Below are positions 7,983 through 17,375 of a stretch of DNA of 53,663 nucleotides, one piece after another. The first letter of the stretch is position 1. Each line of letters opens with the position of its first letter. A model generated the notes under the pieces. The model saw only the letters and a list, made by a program, of their open reading frames with translations, had not been told where the DNA came from and did not search any database. The translations under genes and the position numbers were made by a program. The stretch comes from CAZVYJ01 sp964631565 (lineage in GTDB: Bacteria > Planctomycetota > Phycisphaerae > SM23-33), in the NCBI GenBank assembly GCA_964631565.1, contig CAZVYJ010000019.1, positions 1 through 53,663 of the forward strand, in the 5' to 3' direction.

Positions 7983-9689
7983 ATGGGACGAAGACTGCGA
8001 AAGAAACTGGGCGAAATACTCGTTGAATGGGGTGTTGTCACCAAGGCGGGCGTAGAAGAAGCACTCGAATACGCCAAAGCGGAATCCCTCAAAATCGGCG
8101 AGGCGCTTATCGCACTCGGCCTTGCCGATGAGGAAGATGTAACCAAGGCGTTGGCCGGCCAGTATGATATGGACTATATCGACCTCGATAAAAACGTGGT
8201 CGTCGCCAGCGAAATAGGCCTCATACCGGAAGATCTTATCCGCAAGCATCTGGTTCTTCCGCTCGCCCGTGAAAACGGCAAGCTGAAGGTAATCATCACC
8301 GACCCGCTCGACATCGAAACGCTCGATATGCTCAGATTCCGCCTCAATTGCGAATTGCATCCATGCCTGGCGTCAAAAACGAAAATGCGAAGCTATGTCG
8401 AGCAGTTCGTCCGTTCGGACATGAGCATCGACGAAACCGTCCACGAAATCGAGCGGCATTCGATAAACGGCGTCGAACAGGAAAGCGGCGGCACTTACGA
8501 CGAACAGTCGGCTCCGATCATAAAACTGGTTACCATGCTCATAACCGAGGCTGTAAACCTGCGGGCAAGCGACATTCACATCGAACCCATGATGAACCGC
8601 GTCCGCGTGAGATACCGCATCGACGGTGTCTGTATAGAGCGAGACAACGTGCCCAAGCGAATGCAGGGTGCCGTAATTAACAGGCTTAAAATCATGGCCG
8701 GCATCAACCTGGCTGAAAAACGACTGCCTCAGGACGGGCGTATCAAAATGAAGCTCGGAAACGATGATATCGATTTCCGTGTATCCGCACTGCCGTCCTA
8801 TCACGGTGAAAGCATAGTTTTGCGTATTCTCCGGCCGGAAAACGCAAGGCTCGGCATTCCGTCACTGGGTTTTGAGCAGGACTCTTACGAAAAATTCCGT
8901 CAGATTATCAAACGCCCCAACGGTATATTCCTTGTCACCGGACCGACCGGTTCAGGTAAAACGACTACGCTTTATGGTGCACTCAACGAACTAAACCGCC
9001 CCGACCGCAAGATAATCACGGCCGAGGATCCTATCGAGTACAACTTCACCGGAATCAACCAGGTTCAGGTAAACGAGCAGATAGGATTGACTTTCGCAAA
9101 CATTCTGAGGGCCATGCTGCGACAAGCGCCTAATATTATTCTGGTCGGCGAAATCCGCGATTTAGAGGTCGCAGAAGTGGCTATTCAGGCCGCATTAACT
9201 GGACACTTGGTTTTCAGTACACTTCATACCAACGATGCACCTTCGGCAATAACCCGACTTATAGATATGGGCGTCAAGCCGTTCCTTGTGGCCAGCAGTA
9301 TCCAGGCCGTCATGGCCCAGCGACTTGTGCGTGTTATCTGTAAAGAGTGCAAAGAACCCGACCCGAATGTCGACCGCCGGACACTGCGTCTTCTGGGCTT
9401 CCGTGACGATGAAATCGAGAATACAACTTTTTATAGAGGAAAAGGTTGCAACGCATGTAACGGAACCGGCTATCGAGGCAGGCAGGGCATTTTCGAAATG
9501 ATGGAAATGGATAACGCGATTCGGGAACTCGCCTTTAACCGCGCCCCGCTTTCAGAACTTCGTAAAGCCGCCCGCGCCAGCGGCATGAGACCGCTGCTGG
9601 AAGACGGCCGGATTAAGATCAGAAACGGAATTACCACACCGGAAGAACTGGTTCGCATAACCCAGGCAGCGGACTTGGTGGTTGATTAG
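7983..9689 (+). CDS. gspE: GspE/PilB-type assembly ATPase, copy 1
   Basis: Cytoplasmic hexameric ATPase that powers extension of type IV pili or the type II secretion pseudopilus. The N terminus (about 1-75) has two tandem LGE-x-L-x5-G units of the MshEN type, a fold that binds c-di-GMP in some relatives. Then come the GspE catalytic core with Walker A GPTGSGKT at 320-327, the Asp-box/Walker B stretch ILVGEIRD, the His box with STLHTND, and a zinc site C453, C456, C489, C492. I chose ATG 7983 (568 residues) over an in-frame GTG at 7941 because AGAGGAC sits just upstream and the MshEN unit begins there. It is the first gene of the pilus cluster; the gap to pilT is 128 bases. Confidence 0.93.
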   Translation: MGRRLRKKLGEILVEWGVVTKAGVEEALEYAKAESLKIGEALIALGLADEEDVTKALAGQYDMDYIDLDKNVVVASEIGLIPEDLIRKHLVLPLARENGKLKVIITDPLDIETLDMLRFRLNCELHPCLASKTKMRSYVEQFVRSDMSIDETVHEIERHSINGVEQESGGTYDEQSAPIIKLVTMLITEAVNLRASDIHIEPMMNRVRVRYRIDGVCIERDNVPKRMQGAVINRLKIMAGINLAEKRLPQDGRIKMKLGNDDIDFRVSALPSYHGESIVLRILRPENARLGIPSLGFEQDSYEKFRQIIKRPNGIFLVTGPTGSGKTTTLYGALNELNRPDRKIITAEDPIEYNFTGINQVQVNEQIGLTFANILRAMLRQAPNIILVGEIRDLEVAEVAIQAALTGHLVFSTLHTNDAPSAITRLIDMGVKPFLVASSIQAVMAQRLVRVICKECKEPDPNVDRRTLRLLGFRDDEIENTTFYRGKGCNACNGTGYRGRQGIFEMMEMDNAIRELAFNRAPLSELRKAARASGMRPLLEDGRIKIRNGITTPEELVRITQAADLVVD

Positions 9690-9817
9690 CTGCAGGGTCC
9701 GTTTTTTCCTAAACTTCTGTATTAACAGGTTATTAAGAATAAATTTTCGCTGCAAACCGGCGTAGGCCCTTTGCCTTATAAGCCGTCGAAACTAATAATA
9801 ACGCGGAGACAGTTGGT

Positions 9818-10954
9818 ATGGCAAACATCCACATTGACAGACTGCTGGAAACGTGCATCAAGCGAGGAGCAAGCGACTTACATCTCCACGTCGGCCGCCC
9901 CCCCACTTTGAGGCTTCACGGCCGGCTCAGACCCCTGGAAACCAAGGTGCTCGAGCCGGAAGACACCATAGCCCTGATGAAGTCCATCACACCGGAGAGG
10001 GCCCAGCAGGAACTGCAGGAACAGGGTGGTACGGACTTCGGCTTTGAATTCGGTAATGCCGGGCGATTCCGTACAGCCGTCTTTCAGCAGCGAGGAAATA
10101 TTTCACTGACGCTGCGACTGATTCCGAGCAAATTGCTTACCTTTGAGGAAATCGGCCTGCCGCTCATAACCAAGGCACTGTGCCGCCGTCCCAGAGGCCT
10201 GTTCCTGGTTACCGGTCCGACGGGTTCCGGCAAAACCACCACGCTGGCGACAATGATCAATTACGTCAACGAGAACTTCGACAAGCACATAGTCACCGTC
10301 GAAGACCCGATCGAATATTACCACCCCCACAAGAAATCGATGGTCAATCAGCGTGAGGTCGGCGTCGATGTGCCGAGTTTCTCGGAAGCATTGCGTCGCG
10401 TTCTGCGACAGGATCCGGACGTAATCCTCGTCGGTGAACTTCGCGACCTGGAAACCATCGAATCCGCCCTGCGTGCCGCCGAAACCGGCCACCTCGTATT
10501 CGGCACGCTTCACACCACAAGCGCCCAGGGTACCGTAACGCGTATTGTCGACCAGTTCCCGGTCGATCAGCAGGAGCAGATCAGAATTCAGCTTGCCTCG
10601 TCGCTCATCGCGGTTCTCTGCCAGGCCCTTATGCCTCGTCATGACATTCGCGGCATGGTAGCGGCATTCGAGTTCATGGTGGTTACAAACGCCATTGCGA
10701 ACCTCATTCGCGAAAACAAGGTTTTCCGCATTCCTTCGTCCATACAGACCGGCAAAAAGTACGGCATGCAGCTTCTCGACGAGCACCTGTTCAATCTCTA
10801 CCTCGAGAACAAAATAAGCGAAGAAGATGCGGTTGACCACAGTCATCATCCCGGCGAAATGCAGGACAAGATCAAAGCTCACCTGGCCGGTCAGGTACTT
10901 GAAAGCCCCGTGGGCGAAAGTAACGAAGACGATATACCTCAGTTGAGGAAGTAG
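9818..10954 (+). CDS. pilT: type IV pilus retraction ATPase PilT
   Basis: A 378-residue ATPase that depolymerises type IV pili (twitching motility, DNA uptake). Visible: N-terminal PAS-like domain with SDLHLHVGRPP, Walker A GPTGSGKT at 133-140, Asp box TVEDPIEY, Walker B ILVGELRD, His box GTLHTT, and the C-terminal AIANLIRE, which corresponds to the AIRNLIRE retraction signature that separates PilT from the extension ATPases. Its presence argues that the cluster makes a retractable pilus rather than only a secretion pseudopilus. GGAGA precedes the ATG. It is 9 bases from the next gspE-type gene, so the two are cotranscribed. Confidence 0.95.
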   Translation: MANIHIDRLLETCIKRGASDLHLHVGRPPTLRLHGRLRPLETKVLEPEDTIALMKSITPERAQQELQEQGGTDFGFEFGNAGRFRTAVFQQRGNISLTLRLIPSKLLTFEEIGLPLITKALCRRPRGLFLVTGPTGSGKTTTLATMINYVNENFDKHIVTVEDPIEYYHPHKKSMVNQREVGVDVPSFSEALRRVLRQDPDVILVGELRDLETIESALRAAETGHLVFGTLHTTSAQGTVTRIVDQFPVDQQEQIRIQLASSLIAVLCQALMPRHDIRGMVAAFEFMVVTNAIANLIRENKVFRIPSSIQTGKKYGMQLLDEHLFNLYLENKISEEDAVDHSHHPGEMQDKIKAHLAGQVLESPVGESNEDDIPQLRK

Positions 10955-10963
10955 GATAAAGTC

Positions 10964-12700
10964 ATGGCGAAGATCGAGGAACTCAAAGGTCGCCCGCTGG
11001 GCCGCGTGCTCGTGAAAATGGGCAAAATCACACGCGAACAGGTTCACGAGGCGCTCGATGTTCAGAAAGCCAAGGGAGGCCCGCTTGGCGAAATCCTCAT
11101 AGAACTGGGATATATCGACGAAAAGAGCCGGACTCTGGCTCTGGCATATCAGGCAGGAATGGAATATGTCGAGCTCAAGGCGATGGATATTCCGGACGAG
11201 GTCATAAAGCTCATTCCGGCCCAAATGGCCAAGGCCTATAAGATAATTCCCATCGCCTACGATGAAGCAACAAACCACCTGACAATAGCAGTCGCATCGG
11301 CCGACAATTTCCGTGCCGTCGACGACCTCCGCACGCTGATGGGCTACACCGTCACCGCGAAGATAGCCGACAGCGACCAGCTTGAAGCAGCCCTGACGAA
11401 ATACTATGACGTCGATCCCGAATCCATAGCCGACCTCATCAACAACATCGCGGGCGACGATCATCTGGCCATCCTCGAAGACCGCGGCGAAAGCATCGAC
11501 CTTGACACGATCAAGGAGATGGCCGAGTCCAACCCCGTCAAGAGACTGGTCAACATGGTGCTGCTCGAGGCCATCCGCAACAGGGCGTCCGACATTCATT
11601 TCGAGCCGTTCGAGAAAGAGTTCAAGATGCGCTACCGCATCGACGGCGTGCTGTACGAAATGCTTCCGCCGCCCAAGTCGATTGCACTCGCCGTCGCATC
11701 GCGTATCAAGGTTATGGCGAACCTCGACATCGCCGAGCGGCGAATTCCTCAGGACGGCCGCATCGAGCTTGTCGTAAACGGCGCTCCGGTCGACCTGCGC
11801 GTGTCGGTGCTGCCGACCATGTTCGGCGAAAGCGTGGTCATGCGCGTTCTCGACCGGTCGAACGTTTCGCTGGACCTCGAGCGGCTGGGCTTCCGCGAAG
11901 ACGATTTGAGAATATTCCGCCAGCTTATAACCCGGCCCAACGGCATATGCATCGTCACCGGCCCGACGGGTTCAGGTAAAACGACTACGCTTTACTCGGC
12001 CCTTACCGAGCTGAACGATGTGGCCGTCAAAATTCTCACCGCCGAAGACCCGGTCGAATACGACATCGACGGCCTGATACAGACGCAGATAAACGACGAC
12101 ATCGGCATGACATTCGCCCGCGCCCTGCGAAGCTTCCTGCGTCAGGACCCGGACATCGTGCTGATCGGTGAAATTCGAGACCTTGAGACGGCCGAGATCG
12201 CCGTGCAGGCATCTCTTACAGGTCACCTCGTGTTCACGACGCTGCACACCAACGACGCCCCCTCGGCTGTCGCCCGTGTGCTGGACCTCGGCCTGGAGCC
12301 GTTCCTCATCACGGCTACCCTGGAAGGCATTGTGGCACAGCGGCTGGTGCGAACAATCTGCTCGCGATGCAAGGAAGAGTTCGTCCCCACCGAAGAAATG
12401 CTGATGGAACTCGGCATGCACCCCGAAGACGTAGCCGGCAGAACCTTCTTCCGCGGGGCCGGGTGCGACTATTGCCGCGGCACGGGCTACAGCGGACGAC
12501 TGGCGATATACGAAATAATGATTCTCGACGACGACATCCGTGAATTAATCATGAAGCGGAACAGCACCAACGTTCTTCGCGAGGCTGCCCGCAAACGAGG
12601 CATGCGTACTCTTCGCGAAAGCGGTCTGCTGGCGATATATGACGGCGTAACGACCATTGAAGAAGTGGTCGCCCAGACCATCAGCGAGGAGATGGAATAG
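10964..12700 (+). CDS. gspE: GspE/PilB-type assembly ATPase, copy 2
   Basis: A second extension ATPase, 578 residues, paralogous to the one at 7983. The N terminus (about 9-75) shows two MshEN-type units, LGRVLVKMGKIT and LGEILIELGYID, a possible c-di-GMP pocket. The core has Walker A GPTGSGKT at 333-340, Asp box TAEDPVEY, Walker B VLIGEIRD, His-box TTLHTND, and zinc cysteines C466, C469, C501, C504. It is tightly coupled to pilT upstream and gspF downstream (59 bases). A 26-base stretch over Walker A is identical in DNA to copy 1, including codons the region otherwise avoids. Confidence 0.93.
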   Translation: MAKIEELKGRPLGRVLVKMGKITREQVHEALDVQKAKGGPLGEILIELGYIDEKSRTLALAYQAGMEYVELKAMDIPDEVIKLIPAQMAKAYKIIPIAYDEATNHLTIAVASADNFRAVDDLRTLMGYTVTAKIADSDQLEAALTKYYDVDPESIADLINNIAGDDHLAILEDRGESIDLDTIKEMAESNPVKRLVNMVLLEAIRNRASDIHFEPFEKEFKMRYRIDGVLYEMLPPPKSIALAVASRIKVMANLDIAERRIPQDGRIELVVNGAPVDLRVSVLPTMFGESVVMRVLDRSNVSLDLERLGFREDDLRIFRQLITRPNGICIVTGPTGSGKTTTLYSALTELNDVAVKILTAEDPVEYDIDGLIQTQINDDIGMTFARALRSFLRQDPDIVLIGEIRDLETAEIAVQASLTGHLVFTTLHTNDAPSAVARVLDLGLEPFLITATLEGIVAQRLVRTICSRCKEEFVPTEEMLMELGMHPEDVAGRTFFRGAGCDYCRGTGYSGRLAIYEIMILDDDIRELIMKRNSTNVLREAARKRGMRTLRESGLLAIYDGVTTIEEVVAQTISEEME

Positions 12701-12759
12701 AAAGGATCGGCCCTGACAAATACGAAAATTGTCGGCAGCCCGGTCAACAGGAGTAAATC

Positions 12760-14037
12760 ATGGCAACTTTCACTTATGAAGCGCTGAACAATGTCGGCCA
12801 GCCCGTTAAAGGCGAGGTTGAGGCCGCCTCTTCGGAAGAGGCGATCTCAAAAGTACGGGCAATGGGCAACTTCCCCACCAAGATCCGCGAAAAAGCCGGC
12901 AAAAAAGGCGCCAAATCCTCAGCAGCCGGCGCATCCCGGGGCAGCCAGGCCGCCCAGCGCGCCGGTGCAGGCAGGCGGACAGTAGGCAAGGTGAAAACAA
13001 AGCTTCTGGTCACCTTTACGCGGCAGCTTTCCACACTGGTCGACGCGGGCCTGCCTCTGCTGAGAAGCCTGCGGATTCTCGAGCAGCAGCAGAAACCGGG
13101 CATGATGCGTATCGCCATTCGCATTGTCGCAGAAGACGTTGAAGGCGGCGCCACGCTTTCAGAAGCGATGGCAAGGCACCCCAAGGCGTTCGACCGGCTG
13201 TACACGAACATGATCCGCGCCGGCGAACTTGGCGGCGTGCTGGACGTTATTCTCCAGCGACTCGCCGACTTCATGGAAAAATCCCAGGCGTTGAAGCGGA
13301 AAGTCATCGGCGCCATGATTTATCCGTGTGCGGTCATCACCTTCGCACTGGCAATCCTTATCGGCCTGCTCAAGTTCGTCGTGCCCAAGTTCCAGGAAAT
13401 CTACGCCGGCATGGGCATCAAGCTGCCGGGCGTGACACAGATGCTGCTGAACATCAGCGACTGGGTATCCAACCAGTTCGGGTGGGCGGTAATCATCTGC
13501 ATTCCGATTGCAATTATCCTGGGATTCAGGCTGCTGAAAACATCGGAAGGCGGACGGTACTTTGTCGACAGTGTAATGCTGAACATCCCCATTCTCGGGA
13601 AAATCATATCGAAAACGTCCGTCGCCCGCTTTACGCGAACGCTTGGCACGCTGCTGTCAGCCGGCGTTCCAATTCTCGAGGCATTGAACATCACTCGTGA
13701 AACATCGGGCAATGAAGTGCTTGCAAGGGCCCTCGTCCGCGTACATGACGGAATCCGCGAAGGCGAGAGTTTCGCCGGCCCGCTGAAGCAGGCCAAAGTC
13801 GTCGAACCGATGGTCGTCAACATGATAGACGTCGGCGAAGAAACCGGCGAACTCGACAAGATGCTCAACAAGGTAGCGGACACCTACGACGAGGAAGTAG
13901 AGACGCTTGTCACATCCATGACCTCGCTGCTTGAGCCGATCATGGTTATCACCATCGGCGTCATAGTCGGTTTTATCGTGCTGGCGTTGTTCATGCCGAT
14001 GCCTGAACTGCTTAACCAGCTCCAGAGCGGCCAGTAG
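12760..14037 (+). CDS. gspF: GspF/PilC-type inner-membrane platform protein
   Basis: A 425-residue polytopic inner-membrane protein that couples the assembly ATPases to pilin polymerisation. The N terminus (MATFTYEALNNVGQPVKGEV) is the typical GspF start, followed by a low-complexity Lys/Ala/Gly linker (about 44-75). The two repeated GspF domains follow (first about 80-205, second about 285-405). Hydrophobic segments are visible near 190-210, 240-260 and 390-415. The 59-base spacer carries AGGAG before the ATG. It sits between the ATPases and the pseudopilin genes, which is the usual order. Confidence 0.94.
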   Translation: MATFTYEALNNVGQPVKGEVEAASSEEAISKVRAMGNFPTKIREKAGKKGAKSSAAGASRGSQAAQRAGAGRRTVGKVKTKLLVTFTRQLSTLVDAGLPLLRSLRILEQQQKPGMMRIAIRIVAEDVEGGATLSEAMARHPKAFDRLYTNMIRAGELGGVLDVILQRLADFMEKSQALKRKVIGAMIYPCAVITFALAILIGLLKFVVPKFQEIYAGMGIKLPGVTQMLLNISDWVSNQFGWAVIICIPIAIILGFRLLKTSEGGRYFVDSVMLNIPILGKIISKTSVARFTRTLGTLLSAGVPILEALNITRETSGNEVLARALVRVHDGIREGESFAGPLKQAKVVEPMVVNMIDVGEETGELDKMLNKVADTYDEEVETLVTSMTSLLEPIMVITIGVIVGFIVLALFMPMPELLNQLQSGQ

Positions 14038-14051
14038 GAAAGGAAAAGAAA

Positions 14052-14678
14052 ATGCGTAACAGGAACACGGCACGGCTGACGGCGAAACGAAAAGGCTTCA
14101 CGCTTGTCGAACTGCTGATAGTCATAAGCATAATAGCTTTGCTGGCGAGCATCCTGCTGCCGTCAATCAACGTGGCGATTAACAGCGCATATGTCGCCAA
14201 GACACGTTCTACAATGGAATCGATAAGAACGGCCATCATTGGATATTACAAAGAACAACAATATTATCCGGGTCAACAGGGAAATCCATACGCCACAGGC
14301 AGCGTGTTACTCGCACATGCCATGTTCACCAACTCGAGCGGTGAATTTCCCAGATCATCAAGTTACATGTCATACAAAAGCGACATGCTTGAAAAAATCA
14401 GCGGTGTTGACTACACGGTATCCGACGGTTTCCCGCATGCGATGGCTATCTGCTATTACTACTCCAGGGGCAAGGGAACCGGATTGAGTCAATTCCAGTG
14501 GTCCGACAACAGCACATATACCGGCGGGTCGCAGACTACTTTCGAAAGCGCCATTAAGGATACACGATACGACGGCACCTCAAGTACGACTCCTTACGGC
14601 GACGGGGCTTATTTGCTGATAGCGCCGGGCGCCGGCCGCAAATATTTCGACGGTGCGGATGACATAATGAAGTGGTAG
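14052..14678 (+). CDS. type IV pilin-like / pseudopilin (N-methylation motif protein)
   Basis: A 208-residue secreted subunit. A prepilin peptidase site is clear: a basic leader ending in K14-G15, cleavage before F16, then TLVE with Glu at mature position 5 (E20) and a hydrophobic helix to about residue 38. The mature domain (about 170 residues) has many Tyr, Ser and Gly residues and no motif that assigns it to a specific Gsp class. The gene starts 14 bases after gspF with AAAGGA upstream. It may be a major pilin or a GspG/H-class pseudopilin; sequence alone does not decide. No prepilin peptidase is encoded in the window. Confidence 0.85.
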   Translation: MRNRNTARLTAKRKGFTLVELLIVISIIALLASILLPSINVAINSAYVAKTRSTMESIRTAIIGYYKEQQYYPGQQGNPYATGSVLLAHAMFTNSSGEFPRSSSYMSYKSDMLEKISGVDYTVSDGFPHAMAICYYYSRGKGTGLSQFQWSDNSTYTGGSQTTFESAIKDTRYDGTSSTTPYGDGAYLLIAPGAGRKYFDGADDIMKW

Positions 14679-14687
14679 GAGCAACAG

Positions 14688-15335
14688 ATGAAACAAACCC
14701 GCGACAAGACGAATCGCACAGGCTTCACACTGGTGGAAGTAATGGTGGTGGTTGCAGTGATAGCCCTGCTGCTTCTGATCGCCCTGCCGTCGATTGCGAC
14801 GATTCGCACACAGATGATGATCAATGCTTCAAAATCGATCATCAATCTGATTGGCGACGCCTGCAAGCAGTACAACGTAGATCATAACGAATTTCCCGAC
14901 AGCTCGCAGGGAGACCAGGGAGGCAAACACCTGGAAGGCCGGCATCGCCTCGTAGAGGCGCTGGTCGGCTACATGGATAAAAACGCCGACGGATTCGACG
15001 GTCCGGGCTGGCGTGTCGCCGGCGGCAGAGTATGGGGACCATACAACGATTCGGATAAATTCGACATGGTCAAGGAAGGCGGCGTACCCGTCTTTATCGA
15101 CACCTTCAATAACTACGTCTTTTACTGGCGCTTCCAAGGCACTGCTTACAACAACGGCGATAACAATGGTTATTTCACCGACGGCACCACTATAGACCAA
15201 TACGCCAGGAAGCCTGACAACAGTTATTATCGCGACGATTTCATACTGGCCACCAAGGGCCCTGACGGCAAGGCGAAGAGAGTTACGAGTTCCGATTCGT
15301 CGACGGACGATATCACCAACTTCCTTGAGGAGTAG
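14688..15335 (+). CDS. pseudopilin, GspG-like
   Basis: A 215-residue prepilin-like protein with leader ending at G12, cleavage before F13, TLVE (Glu at mature +5) and a strongly hydrophobic helix. The mature part is rich in Asp, Asn and Gly and contains several D-x-D/N-G segments and a C-terminal run of Ser/Asp, compatible with calcium binding, but I cannot assign exact ligands. The gap from the previous pseudopilin gene is 9 bases and to the next 5 bases, so translation is probably coupled. Confidence 0.85.
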   Translation: MKQTRDKTNRTGFTLVEVMVVVAVIALLLLIALPSIATIRTQMMINASKSIINLIGDACKQYNVDHNEFPDSSQGDQGGKHLEGRHRLVEALVGYMDKNADGFDGPGWRVAGGRVWGPYNDSDKFDMVKEGGVPVFIDTFNNYVFYWRFQGTAYNNGDNNGYFTDGTTIDQYARKPDNSYYRDDFILATKGPDGKAKRVTSSDSSTDDITNFLEE

Positions 15336-15340
15336 CGGAC

Positions 15341-15832
15341 ATGACGTTTGCAAAAAACAACAAAGCCTCATGCGGACGCGGATTCACGATCATCGAGATG
15401 CTCGCGGTGCTGTTTATTCTCGCGATAATCGTCGCCCTGATAGCCAGCGTGTCGGTTTATGTGCTGAACGAAGCCAACAAAAAAGACACGCGAAGCTCCA
15501 TGGCCGTTATTCAGGACGCCATACTTCTGTACATAGACATAACCGGCGTAAAACCGACGCAAGACGGCGGGTGCACAATGCTTTTCACACAGCTCAAGTC
15601 CAACGAACAGACCTTCGCGAAGATAAAGGAGCTGCCGGATTCGGTGTTCCAGGGCCAGAACCCGCGGAGCTACTTCTGCGACGCGTGGGGAAAGCAGTTG
15701 CGGTACCGGCAAAGCGAAGGCCGGGGCGGCTCGCCTGTGCTTATCTCCGCCGGTCCGGATTCATGGTTCGGCGACGAACCTGGCGCCCCCAGCAACTCAG
15801 CAGAGGACAACATCCGCTCGGACCAGCCCTGA
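15341..15832 (+). CDS. gspG: pseudopilin GspG
   Basis: A 163-residue prepilin-like protein: leader to G14, cleavage before F15, then TIIE with Glu at mature +5. The C-terminal half fits GspG well: DAWG near 115-118, then SAGPD near 136-141 followed by an Asp/Glu/Asn-rich loop to the C terminus, corresponding to the D-x-WG, S-x-G-x-D and calcium-loop region of classical GspG. This makes it the best candidate for the major pseudopilin in the cluster, although its position is third. It is preceded by GAGGAGTAGCGGAC, a good ribosome site. Confidence 0.87.
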   Translation: MTFAKNNKASCGRGFTIIEMLAVLFILAIIVALIASVSVYVLNEANKKDTRSSMAVIQDAILLYIDITGVKPTQDGGCTMLFTQLKSNEQTFAKIKELPDSVFQGQNPRSYFCDAWGKQLRYRQSEGRGGSPVLISAGPDSWFGDEPGAPSNSAEDNIRSDQP

Positions 15833-15851
15833 TGGTCGATTTGAGTGAAAT

Positions 15852-16634
15852 ATGAAAATAATTAACCGAACAACTTTTTCCGGCCCGCAGCAGCCCCGCG
15901 AGGCGCACAGCCGATTCGGCTTTACCCTTATCGAGCTGATTGTAGTCATCAGCGTTATCGGAGCGGCAATGGCTCTGGCCGTCCCAAGCATGATGGCCCT
16001 TTTCAGCAGCGGCGCCGACAAACAGGCCTACAACCTGCTTACCGCGCAGATGACGGCAGCCCGGGCTGTCGCAATAGAAAACGGCGAGTACGCCGGCGTG
16101 CACGTGCAGATGTCTAGCGAGACGGACCCGTATGACCGCAACTGCTATTCGACGGTTGTGGAAAAGGTATCAACCAGCGACTCATTCACGCCGGCTGCGA
16201 ACTTCTATCCCGAAGCCATGCCCGGAAAGATGGCGTTCGGACAGATAAACAGCCGGTTCGTGTCAGGCAGCAGTTATATCAGCGGACAATTCGACGGCAG
16301 CAGTCTTGACGATTTCACAACCTTCACCATCGTTTTCGCAAGCGACGGCAGGCTGACCAGGCAGGTCCTGAAAAGCAGCACCGGCGGGATGATAGACATC
16401 CAGTTTGCGTCTTCAGCCCTATTCTCGGGCACAACCCAAGTGTGGAATCTTACAACCGCAAACGCAGACACCGATGGCGGCGGGACCGGCGAGCAAGGCG
16501 CCAATGCAGCAACGATGTTCAAATACACCGACCTGCTAAGTAAGACGTCCGCCCAAAGAACGGAATACCTCAATGATTACGGACAGTTTCTGCCTGTAAA
16601 TTACTACACCGGACAGTTGTTCCAGAGGCGATAA
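15852..16634 (+). CDS. pseudopilin, GspH/FimT-like
   Basis: A 260-residue prepilin-like protein with a longer leader (23 residues, ending in R-F-G23), cleavage before F24, and TLIE. The segment following the helix, with AYNLLTAQMTAARAVAIENG, resembles GspH/FimT, where an Ala-rich second part of the helix and A-x-x-NG are typical. The rest is a large beta-rich domain. The ribosome site is weak. It ends one base before the next start. Confidence 0.82.
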   Translation: MKIINRTTFSGPQQPREAHSRFGFTLIELIVVISVIGAAMALAVPSMMALFSSGADKQAYNLLTAQMTAARAVAIENGEYAGVHVQMSSETDPYDRNCYSTVVEKVSTSDSFTPAANFYPEAMPGKMAFGQINSRFVSGSSYISGQFDGSSLDDFTTFTIVFASDGRLTRQVLKSSTGGMIDIQFASSALFSGTTQVWNLTTANADTDGGGTGEQGANAATMFKYTDLLSKTSAQRTEYLNDYGQFLPVNYYTGQLFQRR

Positions 16635-17372
16635 ATGAAAACCGGACCGCAAATCTCAAATAACTACCGCAGTCGACGAGGCGGGTTCTCGCTGGCGGAA
16701 GTGCTGATAGCCATGGGCATCTTCGGCATCGGGCTGGCGCTGACGGCGTCGCTGTTCCCCACCGGAGCCAGTCAGACAAGAGCATCCGTAGATAACGTGC
16801 TTGGGCCGATGATATGCCAGAACGCGCTGAGCATCATGAAAACAAGGCTTTCGCATCAAACATGCCCTTATAATACTACAATACTGACTTACGTATCCAA
16901 CATAGTACCCGCGAAGGATATCCGCTTCCCCACCGACGATGAAAATACGCTGTTGACCTTCCGTTCCATAGGCCGGCGGATGAAAACAAATGAAAACGAC
17001 TATCAGTTCGTCATAGTCGCCTGCAGAAGGGCGAATATCAGCAACACCGTCTTTTTTTCAGCCAAAAGCGGCACCATAAGCGATTATCAAAGCACCAGCC
17101 GGATCGTATTTACCAATTCCACCAACCTGCAGCTCGGCACGCCGATAATCGTCCGGGAAGCTTCCGCAACAATCAACCCCAATGATCCGCTGATAGGCGG
17201 AGAATGGGCGATTGTAACCGCCATAGACGGCGCTACCGTGACGCTGGATCGCAGGCTCCCCGCGACCAGCGGCAACGTGGGCATTTATGTCATTTATGAA
17301 AGCGGCGCCAACATTTACCGATCTCCCGCGATGTCGGTGCTCGTGGCCAGAACGCCGCTGCCGGAGCAGTAA
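16635..17372 (+). CDS. pseudopilin, GspI/PilV-like
   Basis: A 245-residue prepilin-like protein: leader ends R-R-G-G17, cleavage before F18, SLAE with Glu at mature +5, then VLIAMGIFGIGLALTAS, the pattern characteristic of GspI/PilV proteins. The mature domain is beta-rich with repeated IV-x-AIDGATVTLDR-like strands toward the C terminus. The start codon directly abuts the stop of the previous gene, so translational coupling is likely; the stop is 3 bases before the next start. Confidence 0.84.
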   Translation: MKTGPQISNNYRSRRGGFSLAEVLIAMGIFGIGLALTASLFPTGASQTRASVDNVLGPMICQNALSIMKTRLSHQTCPYNTTILTYVSNIVPAKDIRFPTDDENTLLTFRSIGRRMKTNENDYQFVIVACRRANISNTVFFSAKSGTISDYQSTSRIVFTNSTNLQLGTPIIVREASATINPNDPLIGGEWAIVTAIDGATVTLDRRLPATSGNVGIYVIYESGANIYRSPAMSVLVARTPLPEQ

Positions 17373-17375
17373 ACA

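Noticed and set aside
9771..9798. Promoter directly before pilT (TTGCCT-16-TAATAA)
   Set aside because: The -10 would lie only 20 bases from the start codon, leaving almost no leader; not convincing.
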